Shown in pieces: positions 1-5,249 of a stretch of 5,302 nt of DNA. The notes below the pieces were generated by a model that was given only the letters and a program-made list of their open reading frames with translations, did not search any database and had not been told where the DNA came from. Each line of letters starts with the position of its first letter. Positions within the stretch are counted from its first letter, which is position 1. Origin of the DNA: JAAAPF01 sp964481035 (lineage in GTDB: Bacteria > Pseudomonadota > Alphaproteobacteria > Geminicoccales > Geminicoccaceae); assembly GCA_964481035.1 (NCBI GenBank), contig CAYZSE010000170.1, forward strand, positions 1-5,302, read 5' to 3'. The translations under genes and the position numbers were made by a program.

Positions 1-7
1 TCGCTGC

Positions 8-253
8 CTATCCGCCGTCCGGATCGCGCCGGCCCTCCTGATGGGTGGAATGCAATGGCGCTGGCGGACGCTTTGACAGCCGCCAGCCGCAAAGCGCGAC
101 GTGCCGGACGACGGCGCGGGCGACGCTGCGGAGATGTTCGACGCCGTTGTGATCGGGCGTTCGCCGCAGCGCCTTTCGCTGCCTGGACAGGGCATAGGCG
201 ATGTCGAAAACGAGGCGGTCATCCGGGTCGTCGTCCATGCGCGGACGATGCAT
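8..253 (-). CDS. small hypothetical protein, 81 aa
   Basis: I do not recognise the family. The frame looks truly coding: 62 of 81 codons end in G or C, and the composition is ordinary. An N-terminal acidic patch (residues 7-12) is followed by a probable helical segment with many Arg residues (about 13-60, including VFDIAYALSRQRKALRR and ARAVVRHVALCGWRL). The tail from about 61 is Pro/Gly-rich and probably disordered. There is no signal peptide or membrane segment, so it should be cytoplasmic; the basic helical part could bind nucleic acid, but that is only inference. The start is uncertain. ATG at 253 has no obvious Shine-Dalgarno sequence of its own but overlaps the stop of a short leader ORF (TGATG). 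ATG at 238 is an in-frame alternative that loses five residues. The gene is transcribed away from the origin-like repeats at 402-538, the usual place for a plasmid maintenance or accessory gene. Confidence 0.6.
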   Translation of the reverse strand: MHRPRMDDDPDDRLVFDIAYALSRQRKALRRTPDHNGVEHLRSVARAVVRHVALCGWRLSKRPPAPLHSTHQEGRRDPDGG

Positions 254-276
254 CAGCAGGAACGAAAATAGAACAT
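253..276 (-). other. possible 7-codon leader ORF coupled to the 81-aa gene
   Basis: On the minus strand an ATG at 276 follows AGGAAG (complement of 283-288) by six bases, a good ribosome binding site. It encodes MFYFRSC and stops at TGA (255-253), whose final A is the first base of the downstream ATG. This TGATG arrangement is typical of translational coupling. It may explain how the downstream 81-codon frame, which lacks its own Shine-Dalgarno sequence, is translated. A seven-codon frame can also arise by chance, so this is a candidate only. Confidence 0.3.
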
Positions 277-401
277 GCGCAGCTTCCTACCTTCGGACGC
301 CACCACCGCCGGCGCCCGCCGGGATACAGCTAACCGAACTTTTTTCGCGATGGAGCTCGACATTGTTCGACTCAGGCGAGAGTGCCAGCGGTGCCGAATA
401 C

Positions 402-425
402 TGTGGATAACCCGAGTTATCCACG
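402..425. promoter_or_regulatory. inverted pair of DnaA boxes
   Basis: TGTGGATAA (402-410) is the exact complement of the consensus DnaA box TTATCCACA. It faces TTATCCACG (417-425), which matches the consensus at eight of nine positions. The pair forms a perfect inverted repeat with 9-base arms (403-411 and 416-424) around four bases. DnaA boxes beside direct repeats are a standard arrangement in iteron-plasmid origins, where host DnaA assists opening. The right box overlaps the first iteron by two bases, so DnaA and an iteron-binding initiator could compete or cooperate. The role is inferred from motif and context. Confidence 0.75.
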
Positions 426-496
426 ACTACTTTGGGGCGCTTTTCGCGACTACTTTGGGGCGCAGGAGGCCGAGAATCGCGACTACTTTGGGGCGC
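424..496 (+). repeat. three 17-bp direct repeats (iterons), probable oriV
   Basis: CGACTACTTTGGGGCGC occurs three times without mismatch at 424-440, 447-463 and 480-496. Copies two and three share an upstream CG, extending their match to 19 bases. Start-to-start distances are 23 and 33 bases, close to two and three helical turns, so bound proteins would lie on nearly the same face. Exact, phased, non-coding direct repeats next to DnaA boxes are the signature of iterons bound by a plasmid replication initiator. No initiator gene is in the window, so the cognate Rep protein must be encoded elsewhere. Alternatives are a partition site or operator sites for a transfer or replication regulator. 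Confidence 0.8.
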
Positions 497-497
497 C

Positions 498-538
498 GAC
501 TCTATAACCGATAGACTCTACCGGTAGACTCTCCGGTA
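498..538. repeat. degenerate GACTCT...CCGGTA tandem repeat with palindrome
   Basis: Three units follow the iterons directly: 498-513, 514-526 and 527-538. Each begins GACTCT and ends CCGATA or CCGGTA; their lengths of 16, 13 and 12 bases differ only by loss of bases in the middle. TCTACCGGTAGA at 517-528 is a perfect 12-bp palindrome formed across the junction of units two and three. This second, unrelated repeat family suggests a binding site for another dimeric protein, such as an autoregulating initiator, a partition protein or a transfer regulator. The function is not determined by the sequence. Confidence 0.7.
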
Positions 539-556
539 GGAGTGGGCGCGGGCGGC

Positions 557-565
557 TGTGGAAAA
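557..565. promoter_or_regulatory. third DnaA-box-like site
   Basis: TGTGGAAAA differs from the complement of the DnaA consensus at one position. It has the same orientation as the box at 402-410 and lies on the far side of both repeat families, so DnaA-type sites flank the repeats. One nine-base near match is weak evidence alone; the setting raises its likelihood. Confidence 0.4.
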
Positions 566-770
566 CTTCCGTCTCCGCATCGGCCCGGGCGACGCGGCCC
601 AAGGCCTCGACCAAAGCACGCCGCAGCACGTTTCGACCTCGCCCCTAGCACTCGAATACGTAACAAAGCTTTGACGCGCTTCGCTTTTCTTCAAGTCAAG
701 AGGCGCACGGCGACAGAACCTGTCACCGATAGCGGGCTGATTTTCCCCCCGGAAGGCGCAGGCTTCCCCG

Positions 771-785
771 GTCACCACGGGTGAC
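771..785. promoter_or_regulatory. inverted repeat in the transfer-operon leader, possible operator
   Basis: GTCACC (771-776) and GGTGAC (780-785) form a perfect inverted repeat with a three-base centre. A further GTGACC at 786-791 pairs equally well with GGTCAC at 770-775, giving two mutually exclusive pairings. Another GTCACC lies at 722-727. The cluster ends just before the Shine-Dalgarno sequence of the pilin gene (797-802), so it could be an operator or an RNA structure affecting translation. There is no T-run, so it is not a terminator. Confidence 0.35.
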
Positions 786-808
786 GTGACCAGCATGGGG
801 AGCTCGAC

Positions 809-1156
809 ATGCGACGACACGACGGGCGGGCACGCCCAATGATGGACTTCCGGGCGCCGGCGCTGTTCGGCCTGGCGCTCGGGCTGTTCGCCGGCAGCGG
901 CGAGGCCCTCGCCGGCACCGGCGGTGCCGCCTTCGAGGCTGGCATCACCACGCTCACGGGGTGGATCGGCGGCGATCTCGGCGAGACGCTGTTCTTCGGC
1001 GCCCTCATCGTCGGCGGCATCTCCGCCGCCTTGTTCCGGGCCTGGGGCGTCATGGCCGGCGTCTTCGCGCTCGGCCTGTTGATGGTGGTGGCGGGACCGG
1101 TCTCGGCGGCGCTGTTCGGCGCCACCCTGCCGGTCCTGCCGATCGCCGCACCCTGA
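809..1156 (+). CDS. traA: conjugative pilin-like protein (TraA/VirB2 type)
   Basis: This is probably the major pilus subunit of the transfer apparatus. The 115-residue product has a basic N terminus (Arg2, 3, 7, 9) and a hydrophobic stretch (about 16-30). A signal-peptidase-like site follows with Ala33-Leu34-Ala35 before Gly36, giving a mature chain of about 80 residues, close to the roughly 70 of F pilin. The mature part is rich in Gly and Ala and has two hydrophobic segments (about 60-75 and 79-103) split by a single Arg77 in a short turn, the usual pilin hairpin. GGGGAG (797-802) lies six bases before the ATG; ATGs at codons 11 and 12 are weaker alternatives. It opens the operon, 31 bases before the dsbC-like gene, as pilin genes do in SXT/R391-like systems. 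Pilins diverge too much for naming by motif, so the call rests on size, topology and position. Another small two-helix Tra protein is possible. Confidence 0.7.
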   Translation: MRRHDGRARPMMDFRAPALFGLALGLFAGSGEALAGTGGAAFEAGITTLTGWIGGDLGETLFFGALIVGGISAALFRAWGVMAGVFALGLLMVVAGPVSAALFGATLPVLPIAAP

Positions 1157-1187
1157 GCCCGCTCGGACCCCGGCGAGGACACCCACC

Positions 1188-1889
1188 ATGCCTGCACGAC
1201 AGCGACCGATCGTGGTTCTCGCCGGGATCCTCCTTCTCGCCGCCGCGAGCCTCAGCATGGCCCAACCCACGAGCGACGTTCCCGAGAGCCTGACGCTGCC
1301 GGGCGGGCCGGTGACCCTCTACGTCCACCCGCGGACCGGCAAGCTCACCGGCATGACCGCCAACGCCCGCTACCATCTCGAGCTGGAGACGTTGACCGAC
1401 ACCTGGCAGCGCCGACCGATCACGACGCTGGAGGAGTTGGCGGCGAGTGCCTCGATCATCCCCTACGAGGAGATCGCCCGGCTGCTCGACGACCTCGACC
1501 CGCTCACCATCGGCGACGGGCCGACCCCCGTCATCGCCTTTGTCGCACCCAGCTGCCCCGCCTGCCGCGATCTCTTCCGGGAGCTGCCGGCGCTCGGCGA
1601 CCGCTACCGTTTCCACCTGCTGCTCGTGGCGCTGAGCGAGACCGACATCCGCCTCGTCCGCCAGCTCGACTGTGCGACCGATCCCGAAGCCGCCCGCCAA
1701 GCGCTGCTCAGCGACCACTACGGCGAGCTGCGGCTGGGCCCGTGCGAGCCCACCGCCATCGCCAACCGCGCGGTCGTGGCGCAGATGCTCGGCGTCCGGG
1801 AGACCCCCTTCCTCGTCCGCCTCGACGGCGTCATCCACCGCGGTCGGCCGGCCGATCTGGCCGGCTGGCTGAGGGATGCCCGGCCGTGA
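1188..1889 (+). CDS. dsbC: periplasmic DsbC-like thiol-disulfide isomerase
   Basis: A thioredoxin-fold disulfide isomerase, 233 residues, exported to the periplasm. A basic start and hydrophobic core (about 8-23) end in Ser-Met-Ala before Gln26, a good signal-peptidase I site. The active-site CPAC is at Cys123/Cys126 after a beta strand (VIAFVAP), and Thr206-Pro207 is the expected cis-proline. With cleavage after Ala25 the active cysteines become mature 98 and 101, as in E. coli DsbC. Cys162 and Cys186 match the spacing of DsbC's second, structural disulfide. The region around 42-84 has the strand and glycine pattern of a DsbC dimerisation domain, but divergently. GAGGA (1175-1179) sits eight bases before the ATG. 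The stop overlaps the traC start. In F-type systems such proteins (DsbC or TrbB) help fold disulfide-rich Tra proteins such as TraU, TraN and TraH. A plain thioredoxin-like TrbB role is the alternative. Confidence 0.85.
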   Translation: MPARQRPIVVLAGILLLAAASLSMAQPTSDVPESLTLPGGPVTLYVHPRTGKLTGMTANARYHLELETLTDTWQRRPITTLEELAASASIIPYEEIARLLDDLDPLTIGDGPTPVIAFVAPSCPACRDLFRELPALGDRYRFHLLLVALSETDIRLVRQLDCATDPEAARQALLSDHYGELRLGPCEPTAIANRAVVAQMLGVRETPFLVRLDGVIHRGRPADLAGWLRDARP

Positions 1890-4315
1890 TCAAAACCGAT
1901 CCCGCCACGGCCGCAGCGCTCTTCCCGGTCCTTGCCTGGGATGCGGCGACGGACCTGTTCGTGACGGGCGACCCCTGCCTCGCCTTCGGCTGGATGGGCA
2001 CGCCGCTCCAGGGCGGTGACGCCCGCACCGAGCAGCGGCTGCGGGCCCTGCTCGAGGAGGACTGGCCGGCCCACAGCACGCTGCAGCTGCTGCTCCTGCC
2101 GTCACCGAACCTGACCGAGCGCCTCGCCGAGATCCGCAAACTGCGCCCGCCGAAGGACGCGGGCGCACCGGCCGACCTCCTCGACCGCTTCATCCTCGAG
2201 CGCGCCCGGTTCCTCGAGCAAGGCCTCGACCGCCCGTTGCCGCAGACCGGCCAGTTCGTCCGCGACTTCCGCCTCGTCGTCACCGCCAAGTGCGCCATCG
2301 CCGAGCAGATCCCGACCACTGCCGAAGTCGACGCCGCGGTCTCGCTCAGAAACCGCGTCGAGACGGCGCTCAAGCATCTGGGCCTCGCGCCCGAGCGTCT
2401 CGACAACGACGGCTACCTCGCCGTCATGTCGGTGCTTCTGCACCGCGACCCGCAGGCCGCCTGGCGGCAGCTGACGGCGACCCGCGCCGACCCCGAGCGC
2501 CTCTTGAACGAGCAGGTGCTGGACTGGCACACCGAGGTCGTCCACGACCGCAAGAAGGTGCGCCTCGGCGAGCACACCACGCTGACCTTCCTCTCGGTCA
2601 AGCAATTCCCGGCAGCGCTCACCTTCGGCCACACCCTGGCCTTCGTCGCCGACACGCTCGCCGGCAATCGCGGGCTCACCTTCCCGTTCTACCTCGCCGT
2701 CAACCTGCTCTTCCCAGCGGCGCATCGCGAACGCACCGAGCTGGTCTCCAAGCGCCACTGGACGATCCACAACACCGACGCCGCCGTGCAGCGGTGGATC
2801 CCGGGGCTGGGGCAGACGGCGCGGGACTTCGAGCTGTTGATGGCCTCGATGGACCAGGGGCACCGGCCTTTGAAGCTGGCCTTGTCGATCGCCGTCTACG
2901 CGACCTCCGAGGCCGAGCGTCAGAACCGCGTCTCGATCGCGGTGAGCTACTTCTCCGAGCTCGGCTACGTGCTGATTCCCGACGACTTCATCCCGCTGCC
3001 GCTCCTGGTCAACACGCTGCCCTTCGGCACCGACGCCGGGGCGGCCAGGGCGCTGGCCCGCTACCGGACGATGACCTCCGAGCACGCGGCGCGCCTATTG
3101 CCGGTGTTCGGCGATCCGCGCGGCCACGGCAGCCCGATGCTGACGCTGGTGAGCCGCTCGGGCCAGTACGTCCGCATCGACCCCTGGGACAGCCCATCGA
3201 ACTACAACATCGTCATCGCCGCCATGTCCGGCAGCGGCAAGTCGGTTGCCGCCAACGAGCTGATCGCGTCGGTGCGCGCCACCGGCGGCATCGTCTACGT
3301 CATCGACATCGGCGGCTCGTACCGGGCGCTGACCTCGGTGCTGGGCGGCGAATACCTCGACTTCGACGAGACCACCCGACTCTCGCTCAACCCCTTCGCC
3401 ATCACGACCTCCTACGACGACGAGGGCGACATGCTGGAGGCGCTGGTCGCCGCCATGGCGGCGCAGCAGACGCCCTTGGAGGACGTCCAGCGCGCCGGGC
3501 TCGCCAAGGTCATGAAGGACGCCTGGGAGACCAATCACACGGACACCAGCGTCGACCTCATCGCCGCCCGGCTGCTCGAGAGCGACGACCGCCGGCTGCG
3601 CGATGTCGGCAACCAGCTCTACTTGTTCACCAGCGAGGGCCGCTTCGGCCGCTACTTCCAAGGCCACGACGGCTACACGCTGCAGACCGAGCTGACGGTC
3701 CTCGACCTCGAAGGGCTCCGCCGGCGCGAGCAGCTGCAGAAGATCGTGCTGCTGATGCTCATCTACCGCATCCAGCAGACCATGCTCCGCGCCCCGCGCG
3801 GGGTCAGGAAGCTCCTCGTCATCGACGAGGCCTGGGAGCTCCTGGCCCAGCCGATGTTCGCCGGTGCCATCGAGACGGCGTTCCGGCGGTTCCGCAAGCT
3901 CAACGCTGCGGCGGCGGTGGTGACGCAGAGCCTCTACGATCTCACCAACCACAGTGTCGGCCGGGCGATCCTGGAGAACGCGCAGAACCTGCTGCTGCTC
4001 GCGCAGTCGCCCGACACCATCGACAAGCTGGAGGGCGAGCGCACCCTGGCGCTCGACGGCTGGGCGTTCCGGCTCTTGAAGACCGTGCACACACTGCCCG
4101 GGCGCTACAGCGAGATCTTCTTCCGCACGGGCTACGACCAGGGCGTCGGCCGGCTGGTGCTGCCGCCCTTCCACCAGCTGCTCTACTCGACCGAGCCGCA
4201 CGACGTCGCCGCGATCCGCGAGCGCGAGGCCCAGGGCCTGAGCCTCACCGAGGCCATCAACGACGTGCTGGCCTCGCGGGCCCAACACAGGCGCGGTGAG
4301 GGGTCGGCGGCATGA
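1886..4315 (+). CDS. traC: type IV secretion ATPase TraC (VirB4 family)
   Basis: Cytoplasmic or inner-membrane-associated ATPase that powers pilus assembly and transfer in F-type type IV secretion systems. The product has 809 residues, in the normal TraC range (about 800-875). Residues 1 to about 430 are the TraC/VirB4 N-terminal domain without a signal peptide. The P-loop domain follows: Walker A SGSGKS ends at Lys452/Ser453, with Ala446 where the first Gly of the motif is usual. Walker B LLVIDE has Asp647/Glu648, followed by the typical AWELL. Further VirB4-type motifs are Arg670-Lys671 and VVTQS with Gln681. The GTG start at 1886 is chosen because it forms a GTGA overlap with the dsbC-like stop and has GAGGGA (1871-1876) nine bases upstream. 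The frame stays open back to 1742, but that part lies inside the dsbC-like gene and reads as Arg-rich shadow. The frame is complete, with no break. Confidence 0.96.
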   Translation: MIKTDPATAAALFPVLAWDAATDLFVTGDPCLAFGWMGTPLQGGDARTEQRLRALLEEDWPAHSTLQLLLLPSPNLTERLAEIRKLRPPKDAGAPADLLDRFILERARFLEQGLDRPLPQTGQFVRDFRLVVTAKCAIAEQIPTTAEVDAAVSLRNRVETALKHLGLAPERLDNDGYLAVMSVLLHRDPQAAWRQLTATRADPERLLNEQVLDWHTEVVHDRKKVRLGEHTTLTFLSVKQFPAALTFGHTLAFVADTLAGNRGLTFPFYLAVNLLFPAAHRERTELVSKRHWTIHNTDAAVQRWIPGLGQTARDFELLMASMDQGHRPLKLALSIAVYATSEAERQNRVSIAVSYFSELGYVLIPDDFIPLPLLVNTLPFGTDAGAARALARYRTMTSEHAARLLPVFGDPRGHGSPMLTLVSRSGQYVRIDPWDSPSNYNIVIAAMSGSGKSVAANELIASVRATGGIVYVIDIGGSYRALTSVLGGEYLDFDETTRLSLNPFAITTSYDDEGDMLEALVAAMAAQQTPLEDVQRAGLAKVMKDAWETNHTDTSVDLIAARLLESDDRRLRDVGNQLYLFTSEGRFGRYFQGHDGYTLQTELTVLDLEGLRRREQLQKIVLLMLIYRIQQTMLRAPRGVRKLLVIDEAWELLAQPMFAGAIETAFRRFRKLNAAAAVVTQSLYDLTNHSVGRAILENAQNLLLLAQSPDTIDKLEGERTLALDGWAFRLLKTVHTLPGRYSEIFFRTGYDQGVGRLVLPPFHQLLYSTEPHDVAAIREREAQGLSLTEAINDVLASRAQHRRGEGSAA

Positions 4316-4725
4316 CCCGGCTGCAGGATCTGCTGATCACCGGCATCGTCGCGGCGACGCTCGGCACCGCCGGCGGGGCGTTCGTCGCCGAGCGACGGCT
4401 GGAGACAGCCCTCGCCGACCGGCCGCCCCTGGCCGTGATCGATTACGCGCCCTTCACCGAGCTGATGGCGCAACGCTTCGCGCCGGAGGACCTCGCCCGC
4501 CTCGACGACGCGCTGCACGCGTTCAAGGCCGAGGCCCGAACGCTGGCCGAGGCCGGCTACGTCGTCCTCAACGCGGCGATGGTCGAGGATACGGCGGAGG
4601 GCGTGCTCGTCCTGCGGCCGGAGTTCGGCAGCAGGTTCGTCAGCCTGGTCCCCGGCAGCGTCGCTCCGCGCGCGCCCGCATTGCCGCGACCCGACGCGAC
4701 GGCGCTGCAGGAGCTTCTGAAGTGA
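4312..4725 (+). CDS. trbI: TrbI-like F-type transfer protein
   Basis: A 137-residue protein with one N-terminal membrane helix (about 7-26) and a soluble, probably periplasmic remainder. In F, TrbI (about 128 residues, same topology, encoded directly after traC) is an inner-membrane protein affecting pilus retraction. Here the segment LAVIDYAPF (40-48) is followed by a helical, acidic and Ala-rich region (about 49-80), then a strand-rich stretch (VVLNAAMVEDTAEGVLVLRP) and a Pro-rich tail. ATG overlaps the traC stop as ATGA, and GGTGAGGGG (4295-4303) precedes it by eight bases. The end overlaps the next gene by four bases. The name rests on size, topology and position rather than diagnostic residues. 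The TrbI of F should not be confused with the VirB10-like TrbI of IncP plasmids, which this is not. Confidence 0.65.
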   Translation: MTRLQDLLITGIVAATLGTAGGAFVAERRLETALADRPPLAVIDYAPFTELMAQRFAPEDLARLDDALHAFKAEARTLAEAGYVVLNAAMVEDTAEGVLVLRPEFGSRFVSLVPGSVAPRAPALPRPDATALQELLK

Positions 4726-5246
4726 TCGCCCGGGCGCTCAACCAGCGAGTGCCGGTGCCGGCGTATTTCCTGGCGCTCGTGATCCTCGCCGTGCCGGCCT
4801 CGGTGCACGTCGTCGCCAACTACCGGATCGGCATCGACCCGCAGCTGCTACCGTCGCTGCCCTGGCGGCTGGCGTTGATCGACCTCGGCGACCGCGAGGT
4901 CGGCCGTGGCGACTTCGTCGCCTTCCGCGCCCTCGGCATCGCCGTCGCGGTCGAGGGCACGACGATCCACCCCGACGGCACCTGGCTGATGAAGCGCGTC
5001 GTCGGCGTGCCGGGCGACGTCGTCCGGGTCGACGCGGCGGGGCTGCACGTCAACGGCGACCTCGTCGCTCCGGGCCTCGTCCTCGCCGGCACCCTGGGCC
5101 AACCGCCGGCGCACTGGTTCCGGGAGGCCGTGGTGCCCGAGGGCCGGCTCTACGTCGCCGGTCTCCATCCCCAGTCCTACGACAGCCGCTACTTCGGCCC
5201 GATCGCCGCGCACCAGATCGTCGGCCAGGCCTGGGGGCTGTGGTGA
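4722..5246 (+). CDS. traF: TraF/TrhF-type S26 signal peptidase of the transfer system
   Basis: Membrane-anchored S26-family serine peptidase of 174 residues using a Ser/Lys dyad. A hydrophobic anchor spans about 14-32. The SLP motif puts Ser45 at the expected nucleophile position, following YRIGIDPQ (34-41). RGDFVAF (62-68) is the usual strand, and Lys91 in MKRVVGVPGD is the general base. SYDSRYFG (152-159) is the conserved C-terminal box. The GTG start at 4722 is chosen for its GTGA overlap with the trbI-like stop and AGGAG (4709-4713) eight bases upstream; GTG at 4749 is less likely. The open frame extends back to 4296, but that part is out-of-frame shadow of the trbI-like gene. In RP4, TraF matures and cyclises the pilin; in SXT and IncH systems the related TrhF lies between traC and traW, as here. 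Its substrate is unproven, with the pilin at 809 the obvious candidate. This is not the thioredoxin-like TraF of F. Confidence 0.92.
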   Translation: MIARALNQRVPVPAYFLALVILAVPASVHVVANYRIGIDPQLLPSLPWRLALIDLGDREVGRGDFVAFRALGIAVAVEGTTIHPDGTWLMKRVVGVPGDVVRVDAAGLHVNGDLVAPGLVLAGTLGQPPAHWFREAVVPEGRLYVAGLHPQSYDSRYFGPIAAHQIVGQAWGLW

Positions 5247-5249
5247 GCC

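Larger units (their letters stand above)
254..808. other. intergenic control region with origin-like repeats
   Basis: These 555 bases separate the leftward small gene from the rightward transfer operon. Short frames exist on both strands, but they run through the repeats or mirror the pilin gene and have Arg/Pro-rich shadow composition. The region holds the DnaA-box pair, the three 17-bp iterons, the GACTCT/CCGGTA repeats, a third DnaA-like site and the operon leader, listed separately. It also has T-rich runs (340-345 and 441-444) unusual for such GC-rich DNA. The operon promoter should lie between about 540 and 795, but I see no convincing -35/-10 pair. Nothing recognisable as an oriT nick site was found. 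Confidence 0.6.

Noticed and set aside
309..322. CCGGCG/CGCCGG hairpin followed by a T-run at 340-345, considered as a terminator
   Set aside because: The stem has only a two-base centre and the T-run starts 17 bases later, too far for a Rho-independent terminator.
424..496. Three repeats considered as a CRISPR array
   Set aside because: Repeats of 17 bases with gaps of 6 and 16 bases are too short and too irregular for repeat-spacer units, and there is no cas gene.
671..699. TTGACG as a -35 element, and TTGAC/GTCAA (671-675 and 695-699) as a regulatory inverted repeat
   Set aside because: No acceptable -10 hexamer lies 16-18 bases downstream on either strand, and five-base arms 19 bases apart are easily due to chance.
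542..784. 80-codon plus-strand frame between the repeats and the pilin gene
   Set aside because: It has poor, Arg/Pro-rich composition, no ribosome binding site beyond the repeat edge, no recognisable motif, and runs through the leader inverted repeat.
518..1270. Long minus-strand open frame (250 codons) opposite the pilin gene
   Set aside because: It is Arg/Ala/Glu-rich shadow of the plus-strand coding region, crosses the intergenic repeats, and has no recognisable motif; the plus-strand genes have ribosome binding sites and clear topology.
1742..1885. Upstream extension of traC to an ATG at 1742
   Set aside because: The extra residues are Arg/Pro-rich and lie out of frame within the dsbC-like gene; the GTG at 1886 has a ribosome binding site and a GTGA overlap.
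3095..4288. Long minus-strand open frames within traC (also 2102-3085)
   Set aside because: They are antisense shadows with repetitive Glu, Val, Arg and Gln content; traC motifs on the plus strand account for the region.
2290..4299. Plus-strand 669-codon open frame overlapping traC
   Set aside because: It is out of frame with traC, extremely rich in Arg, Pro, His and Ala, and has no domain motif. Such frames are expected in very GC-rich genes.
4296..4721. Upstream extension of the S26 peptidase to 4296
   Set aside because: The added 142 residues are low-complexity Arg/Gly/Ala shadow of the trbI-like gene, and the normal S26 anchor starts only after the GTG at 4722.
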